Below the pieces are notes generated by a model. It saw only the letters and a list, made by a program, of their open reading frames with translations, was not told the DNA's origin and searched no databases. Source: Vicia villosa (lineage: Eukaryota > Streptophyta > Magnoliopsida > Fabales > Fabaceae). Taken from it: a stretch of 64,000 nucleotides of DNA. Position 1 is the first letter of the stretch. Every line of letters begins with the position of its first letter. Positions 42,981-54,278 of this stretch are shown here, piece by piece. Made by a program: the position numbers and the translations under genes. Where the stretch lies: positions 124,315,042 to 124,379,041 of the forward strand of contig NC_081181.1 in the NCBI RefSeq assembly GCF_029867415.1, in the 5' to 3' direction.

Positions 42981-44339
42981 AAGGCGTGTCGTGCCCTTTG
43001 TATACGTAGGAAACATTGCTTCTCGGAGTAATCTTGTCTATCAGGATAACTTTCAGTCATTAGTTGTACCCTGTGCAAATTCTTTCTGTTGCTAACGTTT
43101 GAAATTATGTAGCAGAATTTGTTTAATAATGAATTCATGAGATGCAATGCATACGTTTGTCTTGAGTTTTTGAAAAAACATTAAAACAAGAGATGTAAAA
43201 GCGTGATATTTGTAAAAACATGCTATTTTTGTAGAAGCGAAATATCGACTCAGCATTTTAGTAAACCTTAAGGAGTCGGGATACCTTTTTGGTGACAGTA
43301 TGCTTTCGAACTAACCATGCTTCAATTAGGACTTTCAAGGGTTGTAACGTGGCTTGGTTCACGGTTTAAGAAATAAAGGATAAAGGCTCAAAGTTTATTT
43401 GTACCCACCCCTCTTCGTGATGATCTTCAGTCCTAAGCTCAGTTAATTCAACTTATGCATTCAGGTTCCAAGAGACTTTTGGATTTGCACCTTTGATAAT
43501 GACGATGGTTCACAAGCAAAGAGAACTTTTGAGATGGCAGTCACTTCTTCCTTTTGGTAGTCACAACATTGTGTTGTTCAGGAATTTATTGACTTCTCTT
43601 TTTTCATCTTTTTGATATCCCTAACTTTTGCCTGAATTGTCTATTTTGAGCTTACAGTCAGCGGGATGCCTTGATTTTTGCCTAAGTCATCTTTTTGATT
43701 TTTGACTTAGCAGGATTTTCTTTGTATATATGTTTTTTCATTTTTTTTCTTTTTGAAAGATATTGACTTCCTTGCTTAATGATTGATGAACCCTCATTGG
43801 CTTTTGATTGACATCTCCAACACTTCTTTGATGTGTGCGGATGAACGCTTGTGCTTGAAACCTTTGTTGAAAGGTGTGCTGAATGATTCTCTTAAAATAG
43901 AATGCACTGTCAAATTAACTGAGAACTACCCTACCCCAGGTTATGATCAAGGGTTTTAATTAGTACAGGAAAGAAACTTCTACTTCTTAGGCTAAAAGGG
44001 GTTGACGAGGGATTATCATTCTTATATCTCCACTGTTTAGGAATTGAAACAATGCCTGTACATCGTCAGCATAGTCCGCTCAAAAGCATATTGTATGAGG
44101 TTGCGGTATCATTTTCGTCATCCTCCCTCAAAAGGCATACAGCTTTAGCAGGAGTTGAGTATTACAAAACATATGCAAAGTAAAGACGCAATTTAAAATG
44201 AGTGATAGCGAAATTATTTGTTCAAGACAAACATATGCAATGCACTAATGATGATTATTAAAACAGATAATGTCCATCATAAGTCGAATGTTTAAACAAA
44301 CATAAAAGAAACTTGCAAATGAAAGTAGATCTAATGATC
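42981..44339. other. Ogre internal non-coding sequence
   Basis: This lies between the gag scrap and the repeat arrays. No pol domain is seen in any minus-strand frame. It resembles Ogre 3' untranslated sequence in character. Confidence 0.5.
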
Positions 44340-44384
44340 CAAAAGTTCATCCGTCTAGACGTCAATCAGTCTTGTCATGACTAG

Positions 44385-44570
44385 GCATAGGAGCGGTGAT
44401 CACCATAGGAGTTTTCAGGAGGGTTGAATTTGATTTCTCCGTCATCGATCAGATCTTGAATCTTATTCTTCAATGTCCGACAATTGTTTGTGTAATGTCC
44501 AGGACTGTTAGAATGGTACGCGCACTTCGCATTGAGTTTATAGCCAGGGGTGGAGGTGTTAGAATTCTTA
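44385..44570 (-). pseudogene. Ogre gag C-terminal scrap with zinc-binding motif
   Basis: Minus-strand reading gives GYKLNAKCAYHSNSPGHYTN, NCRTLKNKIQDLIDDGEIKF and ENSYGDHRSYA then a stop. The CX2HX5HX4C pattern and the KIQDLID segment are characteristic of the Ogre Gag C-terminus. Flanking sequence is out of frame. It is the only clear coding relic in the element. Confidence 0.8.
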
Positions 44571-44704
44571 AGAGCATCCCCCAGAGTAATATATCTGATC
44601 TTGAACAGATGTTGTAACGCTTGAGCCGACGACGTATTGATCTTGGTGAATTGACTCTTAAGTACATCTGGCTTACGTTGTTGTTGTGGAACGGGTGTAG
44701 AGAT

Positions 44705-44960
44705 TCAGAGTATCCGGGGTTCAAGCTTCCGGAATGTGTATCTGATAAGAATGTTTTAGAATGTCCGGGGTTCGAGCTTCCGGAATGTATATCTGATTGG
44801 AATGTTTCAGAAGTCTGGGGGTCATGCTTCCAGAATGTTCATCTGATTGGAACTTTCAGAATGTCCGGGGTTCGAGCTTTCGGAATGTATATCTGATGTA
44901 GGTGTCTTCAGGATGTTTGGAGGGATATGCTTTCCAGAATGTATATCTGACAAAGATTGA
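44705..44960. repeat. Tandem array, about 52-bp unit, five units
   Basis: Units carry GTCCGGGGTTCGAGCTTCCG then GAATGTATATCTGAT, starting near 44710, 44763, 44812, 44863 and 44915. The array lies upstream (minus sense) of the gag scrap, so it may have expanded within or before gag sequence. Confidence 0.9.
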
Positions 44961-44999
44961 TTTGTTGATGGTATTTGGCTGACCAGTTGGTCGACCTGA

Positions 45000-46084
45000 A
45001 AGGCAAAGTTAGTTCCATGTGATGTTATGAATGCAAATGTGATCTTTTCAAGGATCTTTAGGAATTTAGTTAGCAACATTAGAAAATGGTTAGGTCGCGT
45101 CTTTGTCTGAAGAATTCTGACTTTTGTTTTTGAATGTCTTTCTTTGAGAATCAAGCTCACCATATCCAGTGGGTCATAGCCTCTGATTCGGGATACTTCT
45201 GAATTGGAAGGTATGTGGCTAGAGGAAAATAAATCCTCTTGCCCCTTGATAGGAATTTAGTCCTTGATAAGAGTACCTGAAATTTTGCGCCCTAAATCCC
45301 TAAGATCCTTGAAAGGGTTAGTTAAATCATGTTATGCTTATGATGTCATGATGTCATGAATGTTATGCGAATGTAGTTCATTAGGCACAACGTGAGATAG
45401 TAAGGGCAAACAAGTCCTTTAACAAAACCTGCAAGGAAACAAAGGTTAGTAGCAAACACAAACAGGTCACACAAGTGCCCTTAGGTTTAGAGGCTTGCAT
45501 GAAGTTCGTAGGTAAGTACCCTCCCCACTGAAGTTTAGTTGGTTCAACCTATCCTATATAAAGATCGGGTTCTAGGGAGCTCATATCATTGACCTTTCTC
45601 GAAGGCGCTTATCTCAGTTCGGCAACCGAATCGCCAACCGAAAAGGTCCTGAAAGTCCATTCCATATGAGTGTAGCTTCGAGTATCAGCCAACTTCAGTC
45701 GAAACCAAAGCCAGCTATCTCGCTACTTTCTAATAGGCCAAAGTCAAGTTCAACTAAGGTTCTAAGGGCAAATTAGTGCTTAATGACACCACGCAACAGC
45801 CAAGTGTTTCCTCGAGTCGGATCCCAAGGAACACCAGGACAAACCAATGTGTCACACTAACAATGACCACCATATCAACCACATCAGTATATACTGTGCA
45901 GTCTCCTTGGTCTCATGCCATTTACCTAAGGTACTCAGATCCGGGTTAGGATCTTGCACACAAGTAAATATCCAAAACAACCTTTGAAATATAAAGCAGA
46001 CAAATCAAACAATTAAAGTGATCCTAAACTTTAAGGTAACCCCTCTTTTTTAATCGAAAGCATCCCCAGCAGAGTCTCCAGTTC
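45000..46084. other. Ogre 5' internal sequence and primer-binding site
   Basis: On the minus strand the primer-binding site (about 46081-46063) adjoins the 5' LTR. No intact ORF follows. Confidence 0.6.
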
Positions 46085-48429
46085 TGTAATACGGTGAACT
46101 GACTTTATTCGAAATGTCGCGGTAAGCAAGAGTCGCCATCGACTTTTATTTTATCCAATTGGAAAGGCAAAAAGAACAGGAAAGACCTTTGAAAGATTTT
46201 GAGTTCGGGGGGTAAGTTATACAAAGGGAAGGTGTAAGGCACCCTTTGCATCCATGGTTATCCATGGGCTCTTAATTGCTTAGCTCACTTGGTTTTGTTT
46301 GAAATGTTTGAAGTGTCGTATGTGAATAGTAAAAAGATTTCGTTAAGGACTTTAGCTTGTAAATAAGCGTAGCCTTGTTTGAAAGTATTTGAAAAGAGTG
46401 GGAAAAACATTTGAAAGTTTGATTTGAATTTGAGCAAGCAATTAAGAACTACCTACCCTAAGTTTGTCTTTCTTGTTCTTTAAGTCTTACGGGCGAAAGG
46501 ATCTATCCATACCATGAGAGGGCAGGAAGTCTTTCAATTGGATGTTTAAGGGTCATCGAGAATAATCGTTCGCCACAAAACTGTCCCTACCATAAAAGGG
46601 CAGGTAGTCTCAGAGAAGGACATAATAGTCATTAAGGCAACAATAAGGATACCTTAGCATTCGAAGGGACTATCACCATTTTATCGAGGGACGAGATCAT
46701 ATTTATCGTAGGCAACTCGAAGGGACTATGATCTTTTATCGGAGGGACATGGTGACTTGAATTCGTAGGTAGCAACATTATGCAAGAAAACAAAATGTCC
46801 AGATCATATTAGAATCCAACCCTGATCACGGATATGATCTTTGTTTCGTCTGAATCGGCTTGTGGATGAGAAACCGAAGCAATGGAACTTAATGCCCTAG
46901 CCATGGCAATTTTTTATCTTCACGTTAAAGCTTGCTTCTAATGGTTCAAACCTCTTCTAATGGACATCCTGCATCACACAATCAACCAAAAAACCATTAG
47001 TAATGCATGAATCAATAGAATCATAGTCAAGAAGTTTACCAAACCGGCAGAACTTGGAGGACACGATAAGAGATGCCTTGGCTTCGTGAAAGGGTGTGGA
47101 TCGTCTGCTGGGGGCCTCAGAAGAGTGAAGGAAAACTTGGATTCGCCTAAGGGTGGCTGAAACTTCTCTTTCAAGTTTGCCCTAAACTTTGGAATTTTTA
47201 TGAAAGTTTGTTAGGGTTTTTGAGGCTACTAACTCGTGATCCTTGTGCATGAGACCATTATGAATATATATTGGGGAGATTAGGTCAAGAAAAATAGAAA
47301 GAATCAATATTATTGATTGAAAAGAAATTGATTTGAAAATATGCTTCCAAACTTTCTTTTTTTGGCTTCAATTCTATTTTTCAATATTTTCCATGCTTTA
47401 CTTGGCCTCCAAGATTGTTTAAAAATGTATAAAATATATGGAGAATCAATCATGTGATCTCTTATTATTTAAATTATAATTTTATTTGATTTAAATTGAA
47501 TTTAAATAAATAAATCCAAAAGTAAATGAAATAAAACTATAAAATAAATAAGAATTAATCCATGGGCCTTATATGAGCTTGAATTCACAGGGGAAACTTG
47601 AAATTAAAGGCCCAAAACTCAAAAATTCAAAATTTACCAATTAGGGTTTCATGCATTCCTCAAAAATCAACCAACTTGTACCAAGCGTATCTCTCTCATT
47701 CTTAACCCTATGAAGATGTTCTTGACCATTTTAGAAATCTCAAAATGTCCTCTAAAACCTCCTTTTGGTTTCGGCTCAATTGAGTTTACCATTTTCAAGT
47801 TATGAGCTTTGACCCAAAAGGTGTTTATGTTGACTTTCAAAAGTGACCTATAACCTTTTGATCCATATCTCTCAAATGAAGCATTTTTAGACCTGGCCTG
47901 TGAGAGACAAAGTTGTATAGAATTAAATTTCCTTCAAAATGAGCTTTGGATGGGAAATTTTTGATGTTCCATGTGAGAGTTATGGCTGGTCAAAGTTCAG
48001 TTGACTTTCTCCTTAAAACCCTAATTTAGAAACTATAGGTTTTGTTGATTTCTGAGCTTCCTTTGATGAATCATGATCAAGAATTGATCAAATGATGAAT
48101 GATACTTCATAATGAGGATGTTGACCAAAAATCAGAAGTTTTGACTGTACTTTGACCACAGTTGACTTTTAGGTCAAATTAGTTGACTGTTGACCTTCTG
48201 AGCTTTTGACTAAGCAATCTTGTGAATTGAAGCTTGAATTTTGTCATGAGGATACTATGAGTCATATGAGAGGCCATGGGTTCCATTTGAGGCCATGACT
48301 TATCCTTTTTCACCAAGAACTTAAAAACCCTAGTTTTAGGAGCCTTTGATTAGGAGAGTGTGTACTCAATTGAGTCTCGAGCTTTTGATGCTTGCATGAA
48401 ATATGGTGGGAAAATTTTGGGGTATGACA
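46085..48429 (-). mobile_element. 5' LTR of the nested Ogre (2,345 bp, internally deleted)
   Basis: Aligned to the other LTR, it jumps from GAATTCGTAGGTAGCA (about 46776) directly to ATTATGCAAGAAAAC, missing about 1.5 kb. The remainder is nearly identical. Confidence 0.88.
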
Positions 48430-49571
48430 ACGCATGTTTGACTTGTCAGAAATCGAAAGTTGAACATCAAAAGCCTGCTGGATTAATGCAACCGTTGGAA
48501 GTTCCGGAATGGAAATGGGATAGCATTTCTATGGATTTTGTGACGGGTTTCCCGAATACAGTAAGAGGTCATGATTCGATTTGGGTGATTGTTGATAGGC
48601 TTACGAAGTCGGCTCATTTCATACCTATTAACATCACGTATCCAGTTTCTAAGTTGGCAGAGATTTATATCCATGTGATTGTTAAGCTGCATGGTGTTCC
48701 TTTGTGCATTGTTTGGGATAGAGATCCGAGGTTCACTTCAGATTTTTGGAAAAGTTTGCAAGAGGAATTGGGTTCTAAGTTGAGGTTGAGTTCGGCATAT
48801 CATCCTCAAACAGATGGTCAGGCGAATAGGACTATTCAGTTGTTGGAGGACTTGTCAAGAGCTTGCGTTCTTGAGCAGAGAGGTACGTGGGATACTTATC
48901 TTCCATTAATCGAGTTCACTTACAACAATAGTTACCATTCGAGTATTGGAATGGCACCTTTCGAAGCATTGTATGGTTGGAGGTGTAGGACTCTGTTGTG
49001 TTGGTATGAATCTGGTGAGAGTGTAGTACTTAAACTTGAGATTGTTCGAGAGACTACCGAGAAGGTTAAGTTGATTCGTGAGAGAATGAAGACTTCTCAG
49101 AGTAGGCAGAAGAGTTATCATGACAAGAGAAGGAAAGATTTGGAATTTCAAGCTGGTGATCATGTATTTTTTAGAGTCACGCCGGTGACCGGTGTGGGGA
49201 GAGCCTTGAAGGCGAAGAAGCTCACTCCTCGTTTTATTGGACCATATCAGATTTCAGAGAAGGTTGGAAGTGCGGCGTATAGAGTGGCGTTACCGCCTAA
49301 TCTTTCGAATTTGCATGATGTGTTTCATGTGTCGCAACTTCGGATGTATATTTTTTATCCTTCGCATGTAATTCATATGGATCATGTGCAAGTGCGGGAT
49401 AATCTCACGGTGGAGACTATGCCGGTAAGGATTGAGGATCGCGAGACGAAGACGCTTAGAGGCAAAGTGATTTCTTTGGTGAAGGTAGTTTTGTCGGGAG
49501 CTACCAGAGAGATTATGACATGGGAATTAGAAAGCAAGATGAGCGAGTCGTATCCCGAGTTGTTTGATTGA
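48430..49571 (+). pseudogene. Integrase with chromodomain-like tail, right of the nested Ogre
   Basis: The open frame runs from the integrase zinc-finger end ([17 protein letters not shown]) to a stop at 49571. The core shows the first Asp ([10 protein letters not shown]) and the second ([14 protein letters not shown]), but the position normally held by the catalytic Glu in GQxER reads [10 protein letters not shown], so the DDE triad is broken. A GPY-like segment follows ([31 protein letters not shown]). The C-terminal 50 residues ([35 protein letters not shown]) are the chromodomain-like module of Tekay-type chromoviruses, thought to guide integration to heterochromatin. Confidence 0.92.
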
Positions 49572-49612
49572 GGTAATTTTTTAGGACGAAAATATTCTAA
49601 GTGGGGGAGAGT

Positions 49613-51378
49613 TGTAATGCCTGTTTTTACTTTAATTATTTATGTTATGCATGTTGTGTGAATTAATTGACAATCGTGTGAATTATGTGTTAATTATATG
49701 CTTAATTGATTTTATGTTATTTTATTTGAGAATTATTAGTAAATAATATAAGTTAGTGAAGCTATTAGTTATTGGGCCTAAGTTGGTGTTAGTAAGTGAG
49801 GGGTACTAATTAGAGCCCATTAGCATTATGAGAAAGATAGTAAGGGTTTAATAAAAACAAGGGTTTTAGAGAATTAGAGATTAGAAGCTTATATTGTGAA
49901 AATTGAGAAAATAATAGAAGAGTGAAGAGAAGAGGAGAATCCAAGATTGAGGCTAGAGTTGTCTTCAATCTAAAACCTAAGGTAAGGGTGGGATTCTTTC
50001 ATGCTAAACGGATGTATGATGATGTTTTAGGTGGAGTTTTGATTGTATGTTGTTATCCATGATTGTGTGAAAAATGAATTGAAATTTTTAGGGTTCATAA
50101 TAGATTTCTATGAAATTGTGAGTCTAAGTATGATTGATGATGTTTGTATGTGAACCCATGAGTTGAAATGTGTTTAGGAACCTTGTATGTGTGATAATTT
50201 GTTTTCAATTGATGTATGGATTGTGTATGGGTTAATAGGTGTTGTATGAGGGAATTATAGAAGAAAAATAGTGAAATCTGAGTTTTCATGCAGCCTGGGT
50301 CGACCTACGCAGAGGCCTGCGTCAACCTAAACGAACTAGTAGAGGTGGGAATTTATTTCCTTCAGACTGCGTCGACCTAAACCAACCCGTAGAGGAGGGA
50401 ACCTATTTTTCCTCAGTGATGCGTCGACCTACGCAATGTATGCGCCTACCTAAGCAGATCCGAGGGAGATAGAAACTTTCCTGCGTCGACCTGGGAGAAG
50501 CCTGTGTTGACCTAAGGATTCAATTTTTGGCAGAATTTATAAAGACCATAACTTTTGATCCATAACTCATTTTTAAGTGCCGTTTGAACCTCCGTGAAGA
50601 TAGAATTGAGATCTTTCTAATGAATATGATTTGAAAACCTTTGTAAACCTTTTTGAAGCTTTCTTTAAATGAACTTGTTTTATGTTTGTAATTGTTGTTG
50701 TGAAGTGATGCATTGTTGTATGGTGTTACAACATAGCGACGTGGTTGTGAAGTGATGAATTACTATGAAAGTAATGATGTTTAGTCGATGTTTGTGTTTG
50801 TATGGATGTTAAGTTCAATGAGTCACATCCATTGCATAAAAGAGACGTGGCCTTAATGGCAAAAGCGACGAGGCCTTAATGGCGAATAGCGATGTGTGCC
50901 CAATGGCATATTTCTCTTGCTCTGAATATTATCATATGTTTCTTTATAATGACTGATATCTCACCCGTTCTGTTTGAATGTTACCCTCTGCTGGTAACGT
51001 GCAGGTAACGACGTGGAGTAGCCGTTTACCTTATAGCTCGAATCGGTGTGTCGATGCTCTGATACATAGCACTCGGGGGGGGATGTTTGCGATACTTGCT
51101 TGTGTCTTGTTTTATGTTGACTATCTTTTGTTGGATTTTGATGTTATATCTTGTTGAGACATGTTGGACACATTGTGCCATGTTGGAAAGGATATAAGAC
51201 TTGGATATGTGTTGTTATCTGGATTCCGCTGTGATATTATAAAGTTGTTTGGATTTAAATGTTTGATGAATTATGAGTTTCCTCCTATATAAGTGTTATG
51301 TATCCATGTACTGTGAGCATGATTTGTGATTTTGTTTAAGTCGAATATGTGACACCTCTAATTAGTTGCTTGTTTCGA
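49613..51378 (+). mobile_element. 3' LTR of the Tekay-like element, end missing
   Basis: It starts TGTAATGCCTGTTTTTAC right after a purine tract and matches the 5' LTR without the Helitron-type insert. It stops matching at GATGTA (51378), about 80 bp short of the LTR end, where decayed Ogre gag begins. A deletion also removes about 180 bp near 50910. Confidence 0.88.
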
Positions 51379-53220
51379 TGTATGGACTTCATCCAGACTT
51401 TACTCCTCAAACTTAGGAAACTCCTGGTCAACCTCATCTACTACATATTTCTACACCTACAAATGGACATAACGTTCAGGGACTTCCTGTTACTCAGGCA
51501 AGTAATATTCCACCTCCTCAAGGTGATGAAGAATCCCAAGACGAGTATGACATGCAATACTATCTTGAGATTGTTCTTATGTTTATTCATGCTACTGCTG
51601 AAGAGTCTGAAGCTATGAATATGTGTCGTGAATAGGCCGAACAAATTAAGACCTTACGAGTACAAAACTTAACCAACACGAGTGCCTTATAAATATATCT
51701 GGTGCCCGATGTTGCGATCTCTGCTAAATTCAAAGTACATGACTTTGAAAAATACAAAGGCTTAAGCTGTCCAAATAATCACTTGAAGATATTCTGCCAA
51801 AAGATGGCTACCCATGTTCGAGATGATAAACTGATGATGCACTGTTTCTAATACAGTTTGACAGGAGCATATCTAGACTAATACCTGCAACTTGAAAGAA
51901 GGAATGTACGTACTTGGGATGAGTTAGCTGAAGCCTTTTCCAAGAAACATAATTACAACTCTAACTAGGCTCCCAGTCGTACCCTACTCCAAAGCATGAC
52001 ACAAAAAGAAGGTGAATCTTTTAAATAGTGTGCACAAAGATCGATAGAGTTGATTGCAAGGGTGAAACCTCCTTTAGTTGATAAATAGTATAATGATATA
52101 TTCATGGGTACCCTATGGGGGAAATATTATGAGAGGTTGGTTGGTAATGTATCCTCTAGTTTCTATGATATAATTATTGTTGGGAAGAAGGCCGAAGAGG
52201 GGTTGAAGAATGGAAAGATTCTTGGAGGTTCTAACAGCTCAATTGGGGCAAAAAAGATTTCAATGGTTACCGCAAGAAAATGGGTGAGACTAATGTTGTC
52301 TCTGCTAAGAAGGGCAAAGGAAATGTGCAACAAGCAACTCCAATGCAAATGCCTTATCTCCAATATCCTTATGTGGCAACTGTGCAGTATCCAACTATGC
52401 CATACCAGCAGGCCATGCCAATTCAAAGTTCCCGTGAAAACACCTCAGGTTCGGGTTCCTCAGAATCATAATCAGCAAAGGAACCAAAATCAACAAATAA
52501 ACTAGAATCAACAAAGAAATCAGCTACAACGTTAGAATCTGCCTCAGCAACAGCCGCCATGTTGTTATGCTGATAAGAAGTATGATCCTATTCCGATGAC
52601 ACAGTGGTACCAAAAAAGTTAGGTGCAATGCCAATACCACGTAAGTGGTGGTATGATGCGAACTCCAGATATGCTTTCCATGAAGATTCCGAGGGCCATT
52701 CAATTGAGAACTTCCATGTGTTCAAAGCTAAATAGCAAGAGTTAATTGATTAGAAGATTACGTCCTTCGCTGATGTTCCAAACGTGGCCAATAACCCTCT
52801 ACCTGGACGTGGTGGTCCAACTGTTAATGTTGTGGAAAGTAATGATGAAAGCTTGGTGAGACATGTGACCAAAGTGAAAGCTTCCATGACAGTGGTCAAT
52901 AAGAAGCTAGATAAAGCAGGATTGATTAAAGAGGATTGATTAAAAGAGTACATGATGGTTGCAAAATATGTTTGTCTGAGCCAGATAGGTGTGTGGAATT
53001 CATGTTATATCTGCAGAAGCTAATGGATCAACATGTGATCCAATTTAGTCGTGTGCAGAATGATGATAACATTTCTATTGTTGTGCCATTGTTTGACTGA
53101 GAAAAATTTCCCAAGTTGTTTTTGATTCATATCCCTGAAGAGTTGGCCAGAATATTGAAGCAAGAGGAAAAGATGATTCAGCCTCATCAAGAACCAGTGA
53201 ATATAGAATCTAGGGACTGA
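51379..53220 (+). pseudogene. Ogre-type gag-pro remnant
   Basis: Plus-strand reading gives VPDVAISAKFKVHDFEKYKG, CPNNHLKIFCQKMATHVRDD, WDELAEAFSKKHNYNS, RTLLQSMTQKEGESFK and VGNVSSSFYDIIIVG, the Ogre Gag core in order. Further on are YDPIPMTQWYQK and LVRHVTKVKASMTVV, and finally FPKLFLIHIPEELARIL. Many in-frame stops (for example before APSRT and after SFK) and frameshifts make it dead. It abuts the truncated Tekay LTR, which marks a deletion junction. Confidence 0.82.
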
Positions 53221-53866
53221 CGTGTTACATACCGTAGTATTATATATTGCTTGTAACTCTATAATCCTAATTATTAGAAAAAAATCAAAGGAACTATGTT
53301 TGCTCTATATTCACATAAATATACACTATTAATCGAAACGCATTAATAAATATCTTCCTTCTTTATTTTATTCTATTTTTGTTTCTCTTTAATCATCTAT
53401 ACTAGTTGCTATTAAACATATTTATTCATAAAAGAATTAATTTAAAAAAAATGATATACATAAATGAAAGAAATTTATAATTAAATGAAAAAATTACAAT
53501 GAATAAATTTCATTATTAATTTTAGGGTTAAATATACAAACCCATTATGTAATGTTAGCGAAATTTGATTTTAACCCCTGGTAAAGTTTTTTTTTTGTAA
53601 AACAAACTTCATAATATTCAGATTCCCTCGTTATAGTCCCTGAATGTACTATTTCAGCTTAGATTCCAATTTTGAGTGACTTGGCAGTCCAACTGAATTT
53701 TTATTTTATTTTTGATTTAATTTTTAAGAGCCACGTGGAATAATTAATTCTTTTATTTATATATTATATTTTTTAAACTTTTTTATATCAATTTTTTTTT
53801 GTAATAATTCTTTTCTATTTTTTTTTTATAAAAAAATTAACTATTTTAACTGTTTACTTTTTTATT
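53221..53866. other. AT-rich region with a legume dispersed-repeat fragment
   Basis: From about 53521 a TTTTAGGGTTAAATATAC start and GTTATAGTCCCTGAATG pieces resemble the dispersed repeat family seen at 6190. No gene is seen. Confidence 0.45.
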
Positions 53867-54003
53867 AAAAAAATATATTTGGGCCTATACAAATGGTATG
53901 TACTTGAGTAGCCCATTTACTCAACCTGTTTTGAATTTGTTTACCAATAAGTGAGTTTGGTTTATAAACTCTAATATGTTTTCACTACTAGCCGATGTGA
54001 GAG
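53867..54003 (-). promoter_or_regulatory. Degenerate USE-TATA-T-run unit
   Basis: On the minus strand CTCTCACATCG (54003-53993) is followed after 26 bp by TATAAA (53966-53961) and, about 90 bp later, by TAGGCCCAAATA and a T7 run (53873-53867). The layout resembles the unit at 60281, but the USE deviates at two positions. Confidence 0.35.
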
Positions 54004-54278
54004 TTCTTAGCATTACAACAACATACCACACACTTGCTTTGAGGGTGCATTCAGCTTTACACACACAAAACTTCACATGCAATCGACACCAAACAAAGCT
54101 TAAGAATAGCACATGCTAGACAAGCTAATTTCTATCCATAATCACTGAAAAGAAAGCAAGCTGATTGTTACCTCTGTGACATAACAATTGCTTTCATATG
54201 ACTTCCATGGCCGATGTTCCAACACAAAACGAATCAGAGCTTAATCTCTAGAACAGAGAAAACATACATGAATGTACC
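54004..54278. other. Left flank of the young Tat element
   Basis: A possible minus-strand exon (after TCTGTTCTAG at about 54250, ending before GTAAC at about 54170) is seen but not identified. GTACC at 54274-54278 is the left target-site duplication. Confidence 0.4.

Larger units (their letters stand above)
37015..48429 (-). mobile_element. Ogre-type Ty3/gypsy element nested in the integrase
   Basis: The 11,415-bp insertion is flanked by the direct repeat ACGCA (37010-37014 and 48430-48434). On the minus strand it starts TGTCATACCCCAAAATTTT. The 5' LTR (48429-46085) is followed by primer-binding site TGGAGACTCTGCTGGGGA, the Ogre/Arg-tRNA type. The purine tract GAACAGGGGCAGC precedes the 3' LTR (40888-37015). 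Only a gag scrap is recognised inside. No RT or integrase is visible, so it was mobilised in trans or is internally deleted. A long tandem-repeat-rich stretch lies before the 3' LTR. Confidence 0.92.
29845..51378 (+). mobile_element. Tekay-like Ty3/gypsy chromovirus with nested insertions
   Basis: The order is 5' LTR, primer-binding site TGGTATCAGAGC (initiator Met, 33684), gag with three zinc knuckles, protease, reverse transcriptase, RNase H, integrase with a chromodomain-like tail, purine tract AAGTGGGGGAGAG and 3' LTR. Two insertions inflate it: 30143-31716 in the 5' LTR and 37015-48429 in the integrase. Without them it is about 8.5 kb. The 3' LTR lacks its last 80 or so bases, and stops or frameshifts occur in gag, RT and integrase, so it is dead. 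Confidence 0.9.

Noticed and set aside
42746..43147. 133-codon minus-strand ORF
   Set aside because: It spans the 100-bp duplication in the Ogre 3' region and shows no pol or other domain; judged non-coding.
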